Below are positions 1-9,876 of a DNA stretch of 64,000 nt, piece after piece. The notes under the pieces were generated by a model. That model had not been told where the DNA came from. It ran no database searches and worked only from the letters and a program-made list of their open reading frames with translations. A program made the translations under genes and the position numbers. Positions within the stretch are counted from its first letter, which is position 1, and each line of letters begins with the position of its first letter. The stretch comes from Streptomyces sp. NBC_01549 (GTDB lineage: Bacteria > Actinomycetota > Actinomycetes > Streptomycetales > Streptomycetaceae), in the NCBI RefSeq assembly GCF_026339955.1, contig NZ_JAPEPW010000001.1, positions 1,488,001 through 1,552,000 of the forward strand. The letters run 5' to 3'.

Positions 1-670
1 GGTGCAGCGCGGCCCGCCGGTGCCCTCGCGCGGCGGCCTGTCGGTACCACTGCTCGGCCTCTTCACCGGCGGCTCCTATGACCCCGATGACACCGTTGTC
101 GCCCCTGCCCGCGTCCGCGGCTTTGCGGTCGAGCCTGCGCGCAAGCCGGTACGCGGCCTCGCGGTGCCCCCGCTCGGCGGCCGCCCGCATCCACTGCTCG
201 GCGCCGACGTCACTGCGGTGCTCCAGCAGATCGGCGAGCGCGTACGCCCCGAGGGCATGCCCCTGCTCGGCGGACTGGCGCAGCCAGTACTCGGCGGCGG
301 GCTCGTCGCCCCGCTCCCGGTGATAGCGCCCGAGCGCGTGCGCGGCGGCCGCGGACCCGGCGACGGCGGCGATCCGCCACCACCCGGCGGCCTCGTCGGC
401 GTACCCGCGCTGGTGCAGGAGGACACCAAGGTTGTTGGCGGCTGCGCGGTCACCGGCAGCGGTGGCCGCGCGCAACTGAGGCTCGGCTCCGTCGAGATCA
501 CCGCGGCGCAGCAGCATCGCTCCGAGGACGCTCATCGCCTCGGTGTCGCCGGCCTCGGCGGCGAGCCGCTGACGTGCTTCCTCCGCAGCCTCGCCGGTTT
601 CGTCCCGGTCTGAAGACTGCACAAAACGCCCTGTCTCCAACAGAGTTGCCTTGTCCCCCATAACGTCCAT
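1..670 (-). CDS. Sel1/TPR-repeat protein, 3' end cut off by the window edge
   Basis: About 223 codons are visible and the C-terminus lies outside the window. The protein is an Ala/Glu-rich chain of roughly 36-residue helical hairpins, e.g. AAANNLGVLLHQRG, AAAHALGRYHRERG and EAAYRLARRLDR, each fitting the Sel1-like/TPR pattern. Such solenoids act as protein-protein scaffolds in the cytoplasm; the partner is unknown. The ATG at 670 is chosen because AGGTGG lies about 8 nt upstream; an in-frame ATG at 661 is an alternative. It is followed upstream by the tRNA-Met gene on the same strand, separated by a strong terminator. The family call is sound; a specific function cannot be given. Confidence 0.8.
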   Translation of the reverse strand, partial: MDVMGDKATLLETGRFVQSSDRDETGEAAEEARQRLAAEAGDTEAMSVLGAMLLRRGDLDGAEPQLRAATAAGDRAAANNLGVLLHQRGYADEAAGWWRIAAVAGSAAAAHALGRYHRERGDEPAAEYWLRQSAEQGHALGAYALADLLEHRSDVGAEQWMRAAAERGHREAAYRLARRLDRKAADAGRGDNGVIGVIGAAGEEAEQWYRQAAARGHRRAALH

Positions 671-891
671 CGTCGCACCACCTGCAACCTGCGTACACCT
701 GGTATACCGCAGTCAGTGAGGTCACTTCAGCGTTTTGTCGACATGCCCACAGAGAGACAAGTCAAACACAGTTTTCCCAACTCCCCACGGATGGCGCAGT
801 CTTCGGCGCGTCGCCCATGGTGGCCGCACGCACCCCACGCACGCGTCCTTCTCGGGTCGTCATACGGGTGCAGTACACGTGTGCGCACACA

Positions 892-928
892 GCGAAGGCC
901 CGGATCCTGTGAGGATCCGGGCCTTCGC
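892..928 (-). terminator. Strong hairpin downstream of tRNA-fMet
   Basis: A perfect 16-bp inverted repeat (892-907 pairing with 913-928) around a 5-nt loop lies 8 nt past the tRNA 3' end. It is well placed to terminate the tRNA transcript and to insulate it from the Sel1-repeat gene. There is no long T tract, as is common for Streptomyces terminators. Confidence 0.8.
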
Positions 929-935
929 TTTCCAG

Positions 936-1009
936 TAGCGGGGACAGGATTTGAACCTGCGACCTCTGGGTTATGAGCCCAGCGAGCTACCGAGCTGCTC
1001 CACCCCGCG
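936..1009 (-). tRNA. Initiator tRNA-Met (CAT anticodon)
   Basis: The minus strand folds into a complete cloverleaf of 74 nt without an encoded CCA. Initiator hallmarks are visible: three consecutive G-C pairs in the anticodon stem (GGG-CTCATAA-CCC) and an unpaired first acceptor position (C1 opposite U72). The T loop is TTCAAAT. It supplies formyl-Met-tRNA for translation initiation. Elongator tRNA-Met would lack the three G-C pairs and the C1 mismatch, so the initiator call is firm. Confidence 0.95.
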
Positions 1010-1100
1010 TCGTTGTGTTGCAACCGTACCACGGCGCGGAGGTGGGCTCTGACCAGCGGCTGATCCCGGAACCGGACCAGCCGCCGGACCACCCGTCGGG

Positions 1101-4100
1101 TCAGCCGCCGCCCGAGCTCGTACCACCACTGGGGCTGCTGCTCGGACTACTGCTCGGGCTACTGCTAGGACTGCTGCCGCCACTTGGACTCGGACTACTG
1201 CTCGGACTGCTGCCCTTGTCGCTGCTCTTGCTGCCGCCGCTGCCAGTGCCGGTGCTCTTGTCCGCCTTGGTCTGAGCGTCCTCGGCCCGCTTCAGCGCGT
1301 CCTGAAGATCCTTCTGCGCCTGGCCGTACGCCGTCCAGTCACCCTTCTTGAGGGCGTCCTGCCCCTGGTCGAAGGCCTTCTGTGCATCGTTGAGCGCCTG
1401 CTGGACCGTCGGGTTGCTCGATGTCGGCGGTGGGGTGTTCCCCGTGTCTGCCGGTGGACTGGTCGTACTGTCCGTTCCGAAGATCTTGTTGAGCGCCTGG
1501 TCGAGCGTGTCCTCGAAGGCGGTGTTGCCTCCGTAGGTCACCAACACCTTGCGCAACAAGGGGTACTTGAGGTCGCCACCGCGTACATAGACGGGCTCCA
1601 CGTAGAGCAGTCCTCCGTCGAGCGGAACCGTCAACAGATTGCCGTACTCGACTTCCGAGTCCCCACCCTTCAGAAGTCTGATCGACTCGGCGATGTCCTG
1701 TTGGGAGTTGAACTGGCTCTGGACCTGTTTGGGTCCGTCGACGGGTTCGCTCGTCGGCAGTTTCAGGATTCTGATCTTGCCGTAGTCACTGGTGCCCGCC
1801 TCGGAGTCGACCGACATGAAGGCGCTCAGGTTGTCCCGGCCGTTCGGAGTGAACGTCGTCGTCAGCGAGAACGTCTGCGCGTTCTGGTCGGGCATCTGCA
1901 TGCTCAGGTAGTACGGCGGCACCGCGTTGCCCGACTTGTTGGTCGGGTCGTCGGGGACCTGCCACACCTCACTGCCGCTGAGGAACGTCTGCGCGTCCTT
2001 CACGTGGTAGCGGGTGAGCAGCTCGCGCTGGACCTTGAACAGGTCCTGCGGGTAGCGCAGATGGTCCATGAGCGACTGCGAGATGGCCGTCTTCGGCTCC
2101 ACCGTGTTCGGGAACGCCTTCATCCAGGTCTTGAGGACCGGGTCCTTGGTGTCCCACTGGTAGAGCTTGACCTCGCCGGTGTACGCGTCGACGGTCGCCT
2201 TCACCGAGTTGCGGATGTAGTTGACCTGGTTCTGCTGGGCCACCACCGCACGCTGATTGTTGGTCGCGGTGAGTGAGTCCGCCGTCGTGTCGCCCAGGGT
2301 GGTGCGCGAGGCGTACGGGTAGCCGTTGGTCGTGGTGTAGGCGTCGACGATCCACTGGATCTTGCCGTCGACCACGGCCGGGTAGGCGTCACCGTCGATG
2401 GTCAGCCAGGGGGCCACCGCCTCGACGCGGTCCTTGGGAGTGCGGTTGTAGAGGATCCGGGAACCCTCGCCGATCGCGCCCGAGTAGAGGATCTGCGGCT
2501 CGCCAAACGCCACGGCGTACGCGGCCCGGTTGACCGGGCTGGAGAGGCTGACCCCGCTCTCGCCCTTGTAGCTGGTGGTCTTCTCACCGCTGTCGTCGGA
2601 GTAGTCGATCTCCTTCTGGGGACCGCCGACGATCGAGTACTGCGTGGTCTTCTCGCCGTAGTAGACCCGCTGCTCGTACGTCCCCAGGTCGCCCTTGGAC
2701 GGCAGGTCGGACTCGGTGAAGACGGGCCGGCCGCGGGAGGTCGCGGCGGTGCCCTTCGCGGCGACCACACCGTATCCGTGCGTGTAGCGGAAGTGGTCGT
2801 TGATCCAGTTGTTCTTCGGAATGCCGTCCAGGTTCAGCTCGCGCAGACCGATGACCGTGTCCTGGTCCTTGCCGTCCTTGCTGTACCGGTCGACATCCAG
2901 GTTGGTCGGGAACGCGTAGTAGTTCTTCATCTGCTGCAGCTGCTGGAACGTCGGCGAGACGATGTTCGGGTCCAGCAGACGGATGCTCGCCGTGGTGTCG
3001 GCGTCGTCGCGCTGCTTGGTCTTGTCCTTGGTGTCGCTCTTGCCCGCGTACTCCGAGACCTGGGTGCCGTCGATGCCGTAGGCCTCGCGGGTCGCCTTCA
3101 GGTTCTTCTCGACGTACGGCGCTTCCTTGGCCTGCTCGTTCGGCTGGACCTGGAACTTCTGGACGATCGCCGGGTAGAGACCGCCGATGAGGATCGCCGA
3201 GAGCACCATCAGGCCGAAGCCGATGACGGGCAGCTGCCAGGTGCGCCGCCACAGGGTGGCGAAGAACAGCAGCGCGCAGATGACGGCGATGCAGAACAGG
3301 ATCGTCTTGGCGGGCAGATACGCGTTGGCGTCGACGTACCTGAGACCCGTCCAGTTGCCGGTCGCCTTGAAGTCGCTGGACTTCACGGCCAGTCCGTAGC
3401 GGTCGAGCCAGTAGGCGACCGCCTTCAGGGCGACGAAGATGCCCAGCAGCACCGACAGGTGCCCGGTGGCCGCGGCCGTGGCGCGCGCGCCCGGGGAGGT
3501 GACCCTGAGCCCTCCGTAGAGGTAGTGCGTGAGCGCGGCGGCGATCAGCGAGAGCACGGCGGCAGCGAAGCCGAAGCCGAGCAGGAAGCGGTACCAGGGC
3601 AGGTCGAAGGCATAGAAGGAGACGTCGAGGTGGAACTGGGGGTCCTTCTGGTGGAAGGGGACCCCGTTCACCCACATCAGCCACGTACGCCACTGGCCCG
3701 ACGCCGACGCGCCGGCGATCAGCCCCACCAGGGAGGTGATGCCGAGCAGCAGCCACCTCTTGTAGGGCGCGATCCCCATCCGGTACCGGTCGAGGCTCTG
3801 CTGCTCCATCGACATCGCGCTCAGCGGCGGTCGCAGCCGGTGCGCCAGCCAGATGTTCACGCCGACCGAGGCCGCCATGATCAGGCCGAAGACGAAGAAG
3901 AGCCCGATCTTGGTCCACAGGGTGGTCGTGAAGACGGACGAGTAGTGAACCGACCGGTACCAGAGCCAGTCCGTCCAGAACCCCGCGAACATGACGAACG
4001 CCATGGCCAGCACAGCCAGCACGCCCAGTGTCATGAGCAGGGTCCGGGCACGCCGGGACGGTCGGCCCACTCTGATCCGTGGCCCCGTCGGGCCTCCGCC

Positions 4101-4112
4101 GCGGTCCGGCAT
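1101..4112 (-). CDS. UPF0182 family large integral membrane protein
   Basis: About 1003 residues. The N-terminal third holds about seven hydrophobic helices (e.g. [20 protein letters not shown], then [17 protein letters not shown]). A large, probably extracytoplasmic, hydrophilic domain of about 600 residues follows, and the protein ends in a low-complexity Ser/Gly/Pro tail encoded by degenerate repeats near 1110-1260. This architecture and length match UPF0182 proteins of Actinobacteria, whose function is unknown. The start is uncertain: ATG 4112 (MPDRGGGP) matches the family's usual N-terminus as I recall it, a GTG at 4133 or a TTG between them are possible, and none has an ideal ribosome binding site. 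It is divergent from the PPA1309-family gene. Confidence 0.88.
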   Translation of the reverse strand: MPDRGGGPTGPRIRVGRPSRRARTLLMTLGVLAVLAMAFVMFAGFWTDWLWYRSVHYSSVFTTTLWTKIGLFFVFGLIMAASVGVNIWLAHRLRPPLSAMSMEQQSLDRYRMGIAPYKRWLLLGITSLVGLIAGASASGQWRTWLMWVNGVPFHQKDPQFHLDVSFYAFDLPWYRFLLGFGFAAAVLSLIAAALTHYLYGGLRVTSPGARATAAATGHLSVLLGIFVALKAVAYWLDRYGLAVKSSDFKATGNWTGLRYVDANAYLPAKTILFCIAVICALLFFATLWRRTWQLPVIGFGLMVLSAILIGGLYPAIVQKFQVQPNEQAKEAPYVEKNLKATREAYGIDGTQVSEYAGKSDTKDKTKQRDDADTTASIRLLDPNIVSPTFQQLQQMKNYYAFPTNLDVDRYSKDGKDQDTVIGLRELNLDGIPKNNWINDHFRYTHGYGVVAAKGTAATSRGRPVFTESDLPSKGDLGTYEQRVYYGEKTTQYSIVGGPQKEIDYSDDSGEKTTSYKGESGVSLSSPVNRAAYAVAFGEPQILYSGAIGEGSRILYNRTPKDRVEAVAPWLTIDGDAYPAVVDGKIQWIVDAYTTTNGYPYASRTTLGDTTADSLTATNNQRAVVAQQNQVNYIRNSVKATVDAYTGEVKLYQWDTKDPVLKTWMKAFPNTVEPKTAISQSLMDHLRYPQDLFKVQRELLTRYHVKDAQTFLSGSEVWQVPDDPTNKSGNAVPPYYLSMQMPDQNAQTFSLTTTFTPNGRDNLSAFMSVDSEAGTSDYGKIRILKLPTSEPVDGPKQVQSQFNSQQDIAESIRLLKGGDSEVEYGNLLTVPLDGGLLYVEPVYVRGGDLKYPLLRKVLVTYGGNTAFEDTLDQALNKIFGTDSTTSPPADTGNTPPPTSSNPTVQQALNDAQKAFDQGQDALKKGDWTAYGQAQKDLQDALKRAEDAQTKADKSTGTGSGGSKSSDKGSSPSSSPSPSGGSSPSSSPSSSPSSSPSGGTSSGGG

Positions 4113-4276
4113 CTGGAAAGCCAAGGTGCGCACCTCGAAGTTCGCTGTCGATCCGTCAGGTCCCCGCGAACGCGGACCATCCGTCAGGCTCCGTGATCGT
4201 GGGGCCTCATCTATGCAACTTACTCACGCTTTACTCGGTTCCCGGATCCGGGTACGAACGAGGCAGGATTGTGACC

Positions 4277-4819
4277 ATGTCCAACACTCCCATGGCAGCG
4301 AGCCCGCTCACCCGGGCCGTACTCGAGATCGACGAGTACGCCTCCGGCCTCGGCTGGGACCAGCCCGCTCGCCTCTTCGCCCTCGTAGACACCGCGCGGC
4401 TGCGGGCCCAGGAGCCCGGCCTCGCGGCCCAGCTCGGCCTGCAGGACGCGCCCGAGACCACCGGCCTCACCCCCATCGAGCAGGACGAGATCCCTGCAGA
4501 CAAGCCGCTGGACGAGTTCCTCGGCACCATCGCCTGGCCCGACGCCGTGGTCGGCTGCGCCCTCACCGTGGAGCGGCTGATGCTGCCGCCGTCCGCGGAG
4601 GCCTCCGTCCCGGAGGGCCTGAGCGACAAGAAGCTCGCCAAGTGGGTCGCCGATCACCCGGACCGCCAGGAGGTCCGCATGACGGTCGGCGTCCTGCGTG
4701 ACGGCACCCGCGACTCGGCGCTGCGTCTGCGCGAGAAGGACGCGCCGACCGAGGTCCTCACGGGCGCGGGCCTGGTGCCGGGCCTCGCGGAGGCCCTGTC
4801 GGCGACGTTCGCGGACTGA
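4277..4819 (+). CDS. PPA1309 family protein
   Basis: 180 residues, soluble and acidic, with no membrane segment or signal peptide. The sequence (MSNTPMAASPLTRAVLEIDE at the start, AWPDAVVGCALTVERLMLPP in the middle) matches the actinobacterial PPA1309 family, which has no assigned activity. ATG 4277 is chosen because AGGA ends 8 nt upstream; the in-frame GTG at 4271 would be only 2 nt from it. It is transcribed divergently from the UPF0182 gene and convergently with the PDZ protease, with a shared hairpin between. Confidence 0.85.
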   Translation: MSNTPMAASPLTRAVLEIDEYASGLGWDQPARLFALVDTARLRAQEPGLAAQLGLQDAPETTGLTPIEQDEIPADKPLDEFLGTIAWPDAVVGCALTVERLMLPPSAEASVPEGLSDKKLAKWVADHPDRQEVRMTVGVLRDGTRDSALRLREKDAPTEVLTGAGLVPGLAEALSATFAD

Positions 4820-4835
4820 CGTCCTCGTGTACGTG

Positions 4836-4871
4836 GATGGGGGCGCCCCGGACTTCCGGGGCGCCCCCATC
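4836..4871. terminator. Bidirectional hairpin between convergent genes
   Basis: A near-perfect inverted repeat (GATGGGGGCGCCCC and its complement around a short loop) lies between the stop codons of the PPA1309 and PDZ-protease genes. It can serve both transcripts. Confidence 0.8.
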
Positions 4872-4910
4872 ACGACGTACGGCCCACGCCTTGCGCCGTT
4901 GGTCCGTCCC

Positions 4911-6008
4911 TCAGCCCTTGGCGGTGCACTTCGGCAGGTCGGCGGTCTTGCCGGAGCTGATGTCCTTCAGGGCGTTCATCGCGTCGTCGATGGTGTTGAC
5001 CTTGACGAGGGTGAGCCCCTGGGGGGTGTCCTTGGCGGCGGCCGCGCAGTTGTCCTTGGGCGTCATGAAGTACTGGGCGCCCTTCTCGCGCGCACCGATC
5101 GTCTTCAGCTCGATGCCGCCGATCGGACCGACGGTCCCGTTGTCGTCGATGGTGCCGGTGCCGGCCACGAACTTGCCGCCGGTGAGGTTGCCCGGGGTCA
5201 GCTTGTCCACGATGCCGAGCGCGAACATCAGCCCGGCGCTGGGACCGCCGACGTCGGCGAGCTTGATGTCGATGCTGAAGGGGAACGTGTGATCGGTCCC
5301 GGCCGAGATGCCGACGATGGCGCGGGACGCGCCGCTGTCGCTGGACTTCGCCGTGGTGATGGTCACATCCGTGGTCGCGGTGGCCGTCTTGCCCGCCTTC
5401 TCGGCGGCGGCCTGCTCCTTGGCGGGCACCACCGTGAAGACGACCTTCTCGCCGGGCTTGTGCTTGGTGACCAGCTTGGCGACGTCGTCGGGCGCCTTGA
5501 CGGCCGTACCGTCGACGCTCTTGATGACGTCACCGGCGTGCAGCCGCCCCTCGGCCGGGGAGTCCTTGACGACGGTCGACACGATCACCCAGGACTTCAC
5601 CGGGACGCCCAGCTCCTTCAGGGCGGCCACCTTGGCGCTCTCCTGGGACTGGCTGAACTCCTCGGCGTTCTCCTGCGTCGACTGCTGCTCGGTCTTTCCG
5701 TCCGGGTAGAGGGTGTCGTGCGGCACGACCTTGTTGTCATGCGCGAGCCACCCGTAAACGGCCTCTACAAGGTTCATGTTGTAGTCGGCGCTGGTGACCC
5801 GGACAGTGGTCATGTTCAGGTGCCCGGTGGTCGGGTACGTCTTGTGCCCGGAGATCTGCAGCACCGGCTCGCCGTCGTGGTCGCCCAGCGTGTTCACCGT
5901 CGGCCCCGGTGACATCTCCGAGTACGGCACTTTGATGAACACTCCCGCGCACAGGAGCGCGATCAGGATCAGAGTGGAGGCGAGCATCGTCGCGGTGCGG
6001 CGTGGCAT
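4911..6008 (-). CDS. PDZ domain Lon-type serine protease (YlbL-like)
   Basis: 365 residues. An N-terminal membrane anchor (residues 7-25) is followed by a PDZ domain (about 135-200, core VVKDSPAEGRLHAGDVIKSV) and a C-terminal Lon-type proteolytic domain. The Ser-Lys dyad is visible: Ser257 in GGPSAGLMFAL and Lys302 in GGIELKTIGAREKGA. This is the YlbL/SdrC layout, a membrane-anchored protease facing outside that acts without an ATPase domain. Substrates are unknown here. The ATG start is followed by RR and then the hydrophobic segment, as expected for an anchor. Confidence 0.92.
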   Translation of the reverse strand: MPRRTATMLASTLILIALLCAGVFIKVPYSEMSPGPTVNTLGDHDGEPVLQISGHKTYPTTGHLNMTTVRVTSADYNMNLVEAVYGWLAHDNKVVPHDTLYPDGKTEQQSTQENAEEFSQSQESAKVAALKELGVPVKSWVIVSTVVKDSPAEGRLHAGDVIKSVDGTAVKAPDDVAKLVTKHKPGEKVVFTVVPAKEQAAAEKAGKTATATTDVTITTAKSSDSGASRAIVGISAGTDHTFPFSIDIKLADVGGPSAGLMFALGIVDKLTPGNLTGGKFVAGTGTIDDNGTVGPIGGIELKTIGAREKGAQYFMTPKDNCAAAAKDTPQGLTLVKVNTIDDAMNALKDISSGKTADLPKCTAKG

Positions 6009-6091
6009 GTCACGACAGTACGGGACGGTGCTGTCAGCGCACTGTCCGGGCCGTCCGTACGGGGCCGGGGCGGCCCCTCAGGGCCCCGGCC

Positions 6092-6298
6092 TCAGACCGC
6101 GTCGGAGTGCGACTTCTCCCCGCCACCGGGCCGCACCATGACGGCCTCGGACCGCTCCATGGCCGCGCGGAAGCGCGCGTACCCCTCGAGCTCGATGCCG
6201 TCTCCCGCCGTCTTGCGGTTCCGGCCGGCCCAACTGCCCCACAGTCCTGCACCGATCGCGGCCAAAAGCGGAATCAGCAACCAGGCGAGCGACGCCAT
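6092..6298 (-). CDS. Small single-pass membrane protein
   Basis: 68 residues. One N-terminal transmembrane helix (LAWLLIPLLAAIGAGLWGSW) is followed by a short charged tail (GDGIELEGYARFRAAMERSE). ATG 6298 follows GGGAGG at ideal spacing, which supports real translation; an in-frame ATG at 6319 lacks such a site. It lies 83 nt upstream of the PDZ protease gene on the same strand and may be cotranscribed. The family is not recognised. Confidence 0.75.
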   Translation of the reverse strand: MASLAWLLIPLLAAIGAGLWGSWAGRNRKTAGDGIELEGYARFRAAMERSEAVMVRPGGGEKSHSDAV

Positions 6299-6419
6299 GC
6301 CGACCTCCCAACCCCACAAGCGACCGCAACTGACTGATCAGCAGATTAACCATCCGCCTTGTTAACGCTCACGCCCGGGGGTCGGTTACGCAACCGGAGC
6401 AAAGGTGAGAACTCGGTGA

Positions 6420-6441
6420 GGCCGGACTCACACGTCCGGCC
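6420..6441. terminator. Possible terminator hairpin after moaE
   Basis: An 8-bp perfect inverted repeat (GGCCGGAC / GTCCGGCC, 6-nt loop) lies 64 nt beyond the moaE stop, in the gap before the small membrane protein gene. There is no T tract, so termination is only inferred. Confidence 0.4.
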
Positions 6442-6504
6442 GACTCCCTCAACAGGCTCCAACCCGCCCTCCCGTCGCCCGACCACCACCCCTCAACGAC
6501 GGCG

Positions 6505-6963
6505 CTACGCGCCGACCCACTCCTCGGTGCCATCGGAGAACTTCTGATGCTTCCAGATGGGCACCTCGTGCTTGAGGTCGTCGATCAGCTTGCGACACGC
6601 CTCGAAGGCCTCCCCGCGGTGCGGACACGACACCGCGACGATCACCGCGAGATCACCGACGGCCAGGTCACCGACCCGGTGCACGGCGGCCAGCGCCCGC
6701 ACCGGATACTCGGCGACCACCTTCTCGGCGATCCGCCGCATCTCGGCCTCCGCACTGGGATGACACGAATACCCCAGCCCGTCGACGTCGGCACCACCGT
6801 CGTGATTGCGCACGGTCCCCACGAAGAGCGCGGTCCCCCCGGCGGCGTCGTCCCCGACGGCCCGGAAGACCTCGTCCAAGGAGAGCGGCTCGTCCCGGAT
6901 GGCCAACAACCGAATCGGATCCTGCGCGCCCTGCTCACCTGGATGCTCAAAAGTAGGTGCCAT
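6505..6963 (-). CDS. moaE: Molybdopterin synthase catalytic subunit MoaE
   Basis: 152 residues. MoaE with the small sulfur carrier MoaD converts precursor Z (cPMP) into molybdopterin. Family signatures are visible: GTALFVGTVRNHDGG near residue 43, HR at 115-116, and the active-site lysines Lys131 and Lys138 in LKHEVPIWKHQKFSDGTEEW. ATG 6963 fits the family N-terminus; the upstream reading frame stays open without a better ribosome binding site. No moaD lies beside it. moeZ, which activates sulfur carriers of this type, is elsewhere in the window at 38.2 kb. Confidence 0.92.
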   Translation of the reverse strand: MAPTFEHPGEQGAQDPIRLLAIRDEPLSLDEVFRAVGDDAAGGTALFVGTVRNHDGGADVDGLGYSCHPSAEAEMRRIAEKVVAEYPVRALAAVHRVGDLAVGDLAVIVAVSCPHRGEAFEACRKLIDDLKHEVPIWKHQKFSDGTEEWVGA

Positions 6964-7074
6964 ACGCCCATCGTGCCGCACCCCACGGCACCCACGAAAT
7001 ACGCCGATCATCCCGCACACGCGCGTGACCTTTCGGAGCCTCCTACGGAAGGCCGAAAGCCGTTCAGGCCGATG

Positions 7075-7103
7075 CGGGGGTCTGGGAGCGGAGCCCCCAG
7101 GAC
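7075..7103. repeat. Short Streptomyces-type intergenic repeat
   Basis: A G/C-rich palindromic stretch (core CTGGGAGCGGAGCCCCCAG) sits in the gap between the SDR gene and moaE. Elements of this form (GGGGTCTGGGGGC...GCCCCCAG) recur between genes in many Streptomyces genomes as I recall them. It may fold in RNA; no function is known. Confidence 0.5.
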
Positions 7104-7138
7104 AGAGGCACCCGCACCCGCACGTACCCGCTGAAAAC

Positions 7139-8254
7139 TCAGATCCGCCGCCGCGCCTTCCGAGCCCGCCGAACCAACGCAGCCGTACCCAGAAGAGCGA
7201 CCGTCGCCCCCGCGGCCCCCGCCGCCGTCGCGTCCTTCCGCCCCAGCCGCCGCCCAGCCACCGTGTGCCGCCCGGCAACCTCCTCCAGCAGCTCCGCGAG
7301 AACCTCCTCATTGGTCCACTGCGGCCGCCACCCGGCGTCATGCATCTGGCTCCCACTCACCACCCAGGGGTACATCGTGTACGCAAGATCCCCGGCGGGC
7401 GAAGGAGTGAGCCCAATCCGGTGAAGTCGCGCGGCGGCCCCCAACGCGACGGCGGACGGCAGTTCCATCCGCCGGATCCCGCTGAGCTCCTCGACCTCCT
7501 CCTGCTCCAGCCACCCGTCACACCCGACGGCCAGCTCGCCCTCCACCTTCTCCAGGACGGCGTACTCCAGAGCACTGCACAGATCCTCGACGTGGCAGAA
7601 CTGCCAGGCAGGCCGTGACCCCGCCACGACAAGCAGCCGAGGAGACTCGAAGTACCTGGTCAGCGCGGTGTCGGTACCACCACCGACCAGGACCCCCGGC
7701 CGTACGACGGTGACATTGAGCCCCGGATGCGCGCGCGGCGCCCGCCGGGCGAGCCGCTCGATCTCCAGCAGGTCCCCGACCCCCGTGGCCTCGGCGGTCG
7801 CCCGCAGTTCGGCGTCTTCGGAGAGCGGCAGTTCGTTGTCCGGCAGCGCCCCGTAGACCATCGCGGAGGTGCACAGCACGACCCGGTGCACCCCGGCCGC
7901 GGCGGCGGCCGTCAGCACGGTCTGCGTCCCCCGGACGTTGTACGCCGTGCGCGCCGCCGCGTCCGTCTCCAGGTCGAGGTCGAGCGCGAGATGCACCACG
8001 ACGTCCGCCCCGCGCAGCTTCTCGGCGATCGCGGGGTCCCGGACGTCAAGAATCTGCCACTGGGCACCCTCGCACTCGCCACGACGCTCGTCGATGGCGA
8101 TGACCTGCTTGATCTCCTCGCTGGCGGCAAGCCGCTCGGTCAGCATCGCGCCCACGCCGGACGCGGCGCCGGTGACCGCGACGACGGGCCCGCGCAAGGG
8201 CGAGCTGGTTGAGTGGTTTCGCGCTGCGCGAACCTGTGGATCTGGGGAACTCAC
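7139..8254 (-). CDS. NAD(P)-binding SDR/epimerase-like protein
   Basis: 371 residues from GTG 8254, preceded by GGAG at 7-nt spacing. It has a Rossmann start (VTGAASGVG, residues 27-35) and extended-SDR features (LALDLDLETDAAARTAYNVRGT, then CTSAMVYGALPDNE). The catalytic YxxxK expected after this point is not seen: the matching stretch reads GDLLEIERLARR. It may therefore bind nucleotide without normal dehydrogenase chemistry. The C-terminus carries a hydrophobic segment followed by Arg/Lys residues (ALLGTAALVRRARKARRRI), a possible membrane anchor. It is divergent from the DUF2342 gene. Substrate unknown. Confidence 0.8.
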   Translation of the reverse strand: MSSPDPQVRAARNHSTSSPLRGPVVAVTGAASGVGAMLTERLAASEEIKQVIAIDERRGECEGAQWQILDVRDPAIAEKLRGADVVVHLALDLDLETDAAARTAYNVRGTQTVLTAAAAAGVHRVVLCTSAMVYGALPDNELPLSEDAELRATAEATGVGDLLEIERLARRAPRAHPGLNVTVVRPGVLVGGGTDTALTRYFESPRLLVVAGSRPAWQFCHVEDLCSALEYAVLEKVEGELAVGCDGWLEQEEVEELSGIRRMELPSAVALGAAARLHRIGLTPSPAGDLAYTMYPWVVSGSQMHDAGWRPQWTNEEVLAELLEEVAGRHTVAGRRLGRKDATAAGAAGATVALLGTAALVRRARKARRRI

Positions 8255-8445
8255 CGGGCGTCTCCAGCGGTTGTCTTCAGTAACGGACGCGCGTGACGCG
8301 TCCGTACCAGGTGGCATCCATCCTGCCGCAGGCCGAGAGTCGGCGAAGCACCGAGGCCCGATCGGGCTCGGGTGTCTACGCTGGGTGGTGTTGTCGGGCA
8401 GCCGCCGTCGGAACGAACCGGCGGCCTTACCAGCCGAGGAATCCC

Positions 8446-9876
8446 GTGAGTGACACCCCATTCGGATTCGGCCTTCCGCCGGAGGAGCCGGAGAACGGCG
8501 ACGAGGGCAAGGAGAAGGACCAGCAGAGCGGCGGTGGTCAGGGACCGTTCGGTTTCGGACTGCCCGGAGCCGGAGGCCCCGGCGCCGACAATCCGCTCGC
8601 AGCGATGTTCGGTTCCATGAACCCCAACGACCTGGGGGCCGCGTTCCAGCAGCTGGGCCAGATGCTCTCGTACGAGGGCGGCCCGGTGAACTGGGACATG
8701 GCCAAGCAGATCGCCCGCCAGACGGTCTCCCAGGGCACTTCTGACGGCACCAAGGACGCGAGCGTCGGCCCCGCCGAGCGCACCGCGGTTCAGGATGCCG
8801 TACGCCTGGCCGACCTGTGGCTGGACGACGCGACGTCCCTGCCGTCCGGCGCCGCCTCCGCCGTGGCCTGGAGCCGAGCGGAGTGGGTCGAGGCGACCCT
8901 TCCCGTGTGGAAGGAGCTCGTCGACCCGGTCGCCGAGCGGGTCGGCGCGGCCATGGGCGATGTCCTGCCGGAGGAGATGCAGGCCATGGCGGGCCCGCTC
9001 ATCGGCATGATGCGCTCCATGGGCGGCGCCATGTTCGGTACACAGATCGGGCAGGCCGTCGGCGTACTCGCGGGCGAGGTCGTTGGCTCGACCGACATCG
9101 GGCTGCCGCTCGGCCCGGCTGGCAAGGCCGCGCTGCTGCCGCTGAACATCGCGTCGTTCGGCAAGGACCTGGGCATCCCCCTGGAGGAGGTGCGGCTCTA
9201 CCTCGCCCTGCGTGAGGCCGCCCACCAGCGTCTCTTCTCGCACGTACCGTGGCTGCGCTCGCACCTGTTCGGCGCGGTCGAGGGCTACGCGCGCGGGATC
9301 AAGGTCGACACGGCCAAGCTGGAGGACGTGGTCGGCCAGCTCGACCCTCAGAACCCGGAGCAGCTGCAGGACGCCCTCCAGCAGGGCATGTTCCAGCCGG
9401 AGGACACGCCGGAGCAGAAGGTCGCGCTGGCCCGTCTGGAGACGGCGCTCGCGCTCGTCGAGGGCTGGGTGGACGCGGTCGTGCACGCGGCCGCGAAGCC
9501 GCGTCTGTCCTCCGCGGACGCGCTGCGCGAGACGCTGCGCCGCCGCCGTGCCACGGGCGGACCCGCCGAGCAGACGTTCGCCACACTGATCGGACTGGAG
9601 CTGCGCCCGCGTCGGCTGCGGGACGCCTCGCGCCTGTGGGCCTCGCTCACCGACGCGCGCGGTGTCGACGGCCGCGACGGCCTGTGGGCCCACCCGGACA
9701 TGCTGCCGACCGCGTCCGACCTCGACGACCCGGACGGCTTCGTGCACCGTGAGCAGCTGGACTTCTCCGAGCTCGACAAGATGCTCGGCGAGGCGGCGAG
9801 CGGCTCCGCCGACAAGCCGAACCTGAAGAAGGACGACGCTCCCAAGGACGACGACAAGGGCGACGGCACCGAGTGA
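8446..9876 (+). CDS. DUF2342 zincin-like metalloprotease family protein
   Basis: 476 residues from GTG 8446, with GAGGA just upstream. The N-terminus is Gly/Pro-rich (FGFGLP occurs twice). The core belongs to the DUF2342 zincin-like family, also labelled 'F420 biosynthesis-associated' by name only. The putative metal-binding helix is LREAAHQRLFSHVPWLRSHL. The C-terminal tail is acidic and lysine-rich (DDAPKDDDKGDGTE). Actual protease activity is not shown by sequence. Its stop overlaps the start of the NUDIX gene by 4 nt, so the two are translationally coupled. Confidence 0.85.
   Translation: MSDTPFGFGLPPEEPENGDEGKEKDQQSGGGQGPFGFGLPGAGGPGADNPLAAMFGSMNPNDLGAAFQQLGQMLSYEGGPVNWDMAKQIARQTVSQGTSDGTKDASVGPAERTAVQDAVRLADLWLDDATSLPSGAASAVAWSRAEWVEATLPVWKELVDPVAERVGAAMGDVLPEEMQAMAGPLIGMMRSMGGAMFGTQIGQAVGVLAGEVVGSTDIGLPLGPAGKAALLPLNIASFGKDLGIPLEEVRLYLALREAAHQRLFSHVPWLRSHLFGAVEGYARGIKVDTAKLEDVVGQLDPQNPEQLQDALQQGMFQPEDTPEQKVALARLETALALVEGWVDAVVHAAAKPRLSSADALRETLRRRRATGGPAEQTFATLIGLELRPRRLRDASRLWASLTDARGVDGRDGLWAHPDMLPTASDLDDPDGFVHREQLDFSELDKMLGEAASGSADKPNLKKDDAPKDDDKGDGTE

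Noticed and set aside
2778..4196. Long plus-strand frame opposite the UPF0182 gene
   Set aside because: Val/Asp/Arg-rich shadow without domains; the opposite strand encodes clear membrane helices over the same region.
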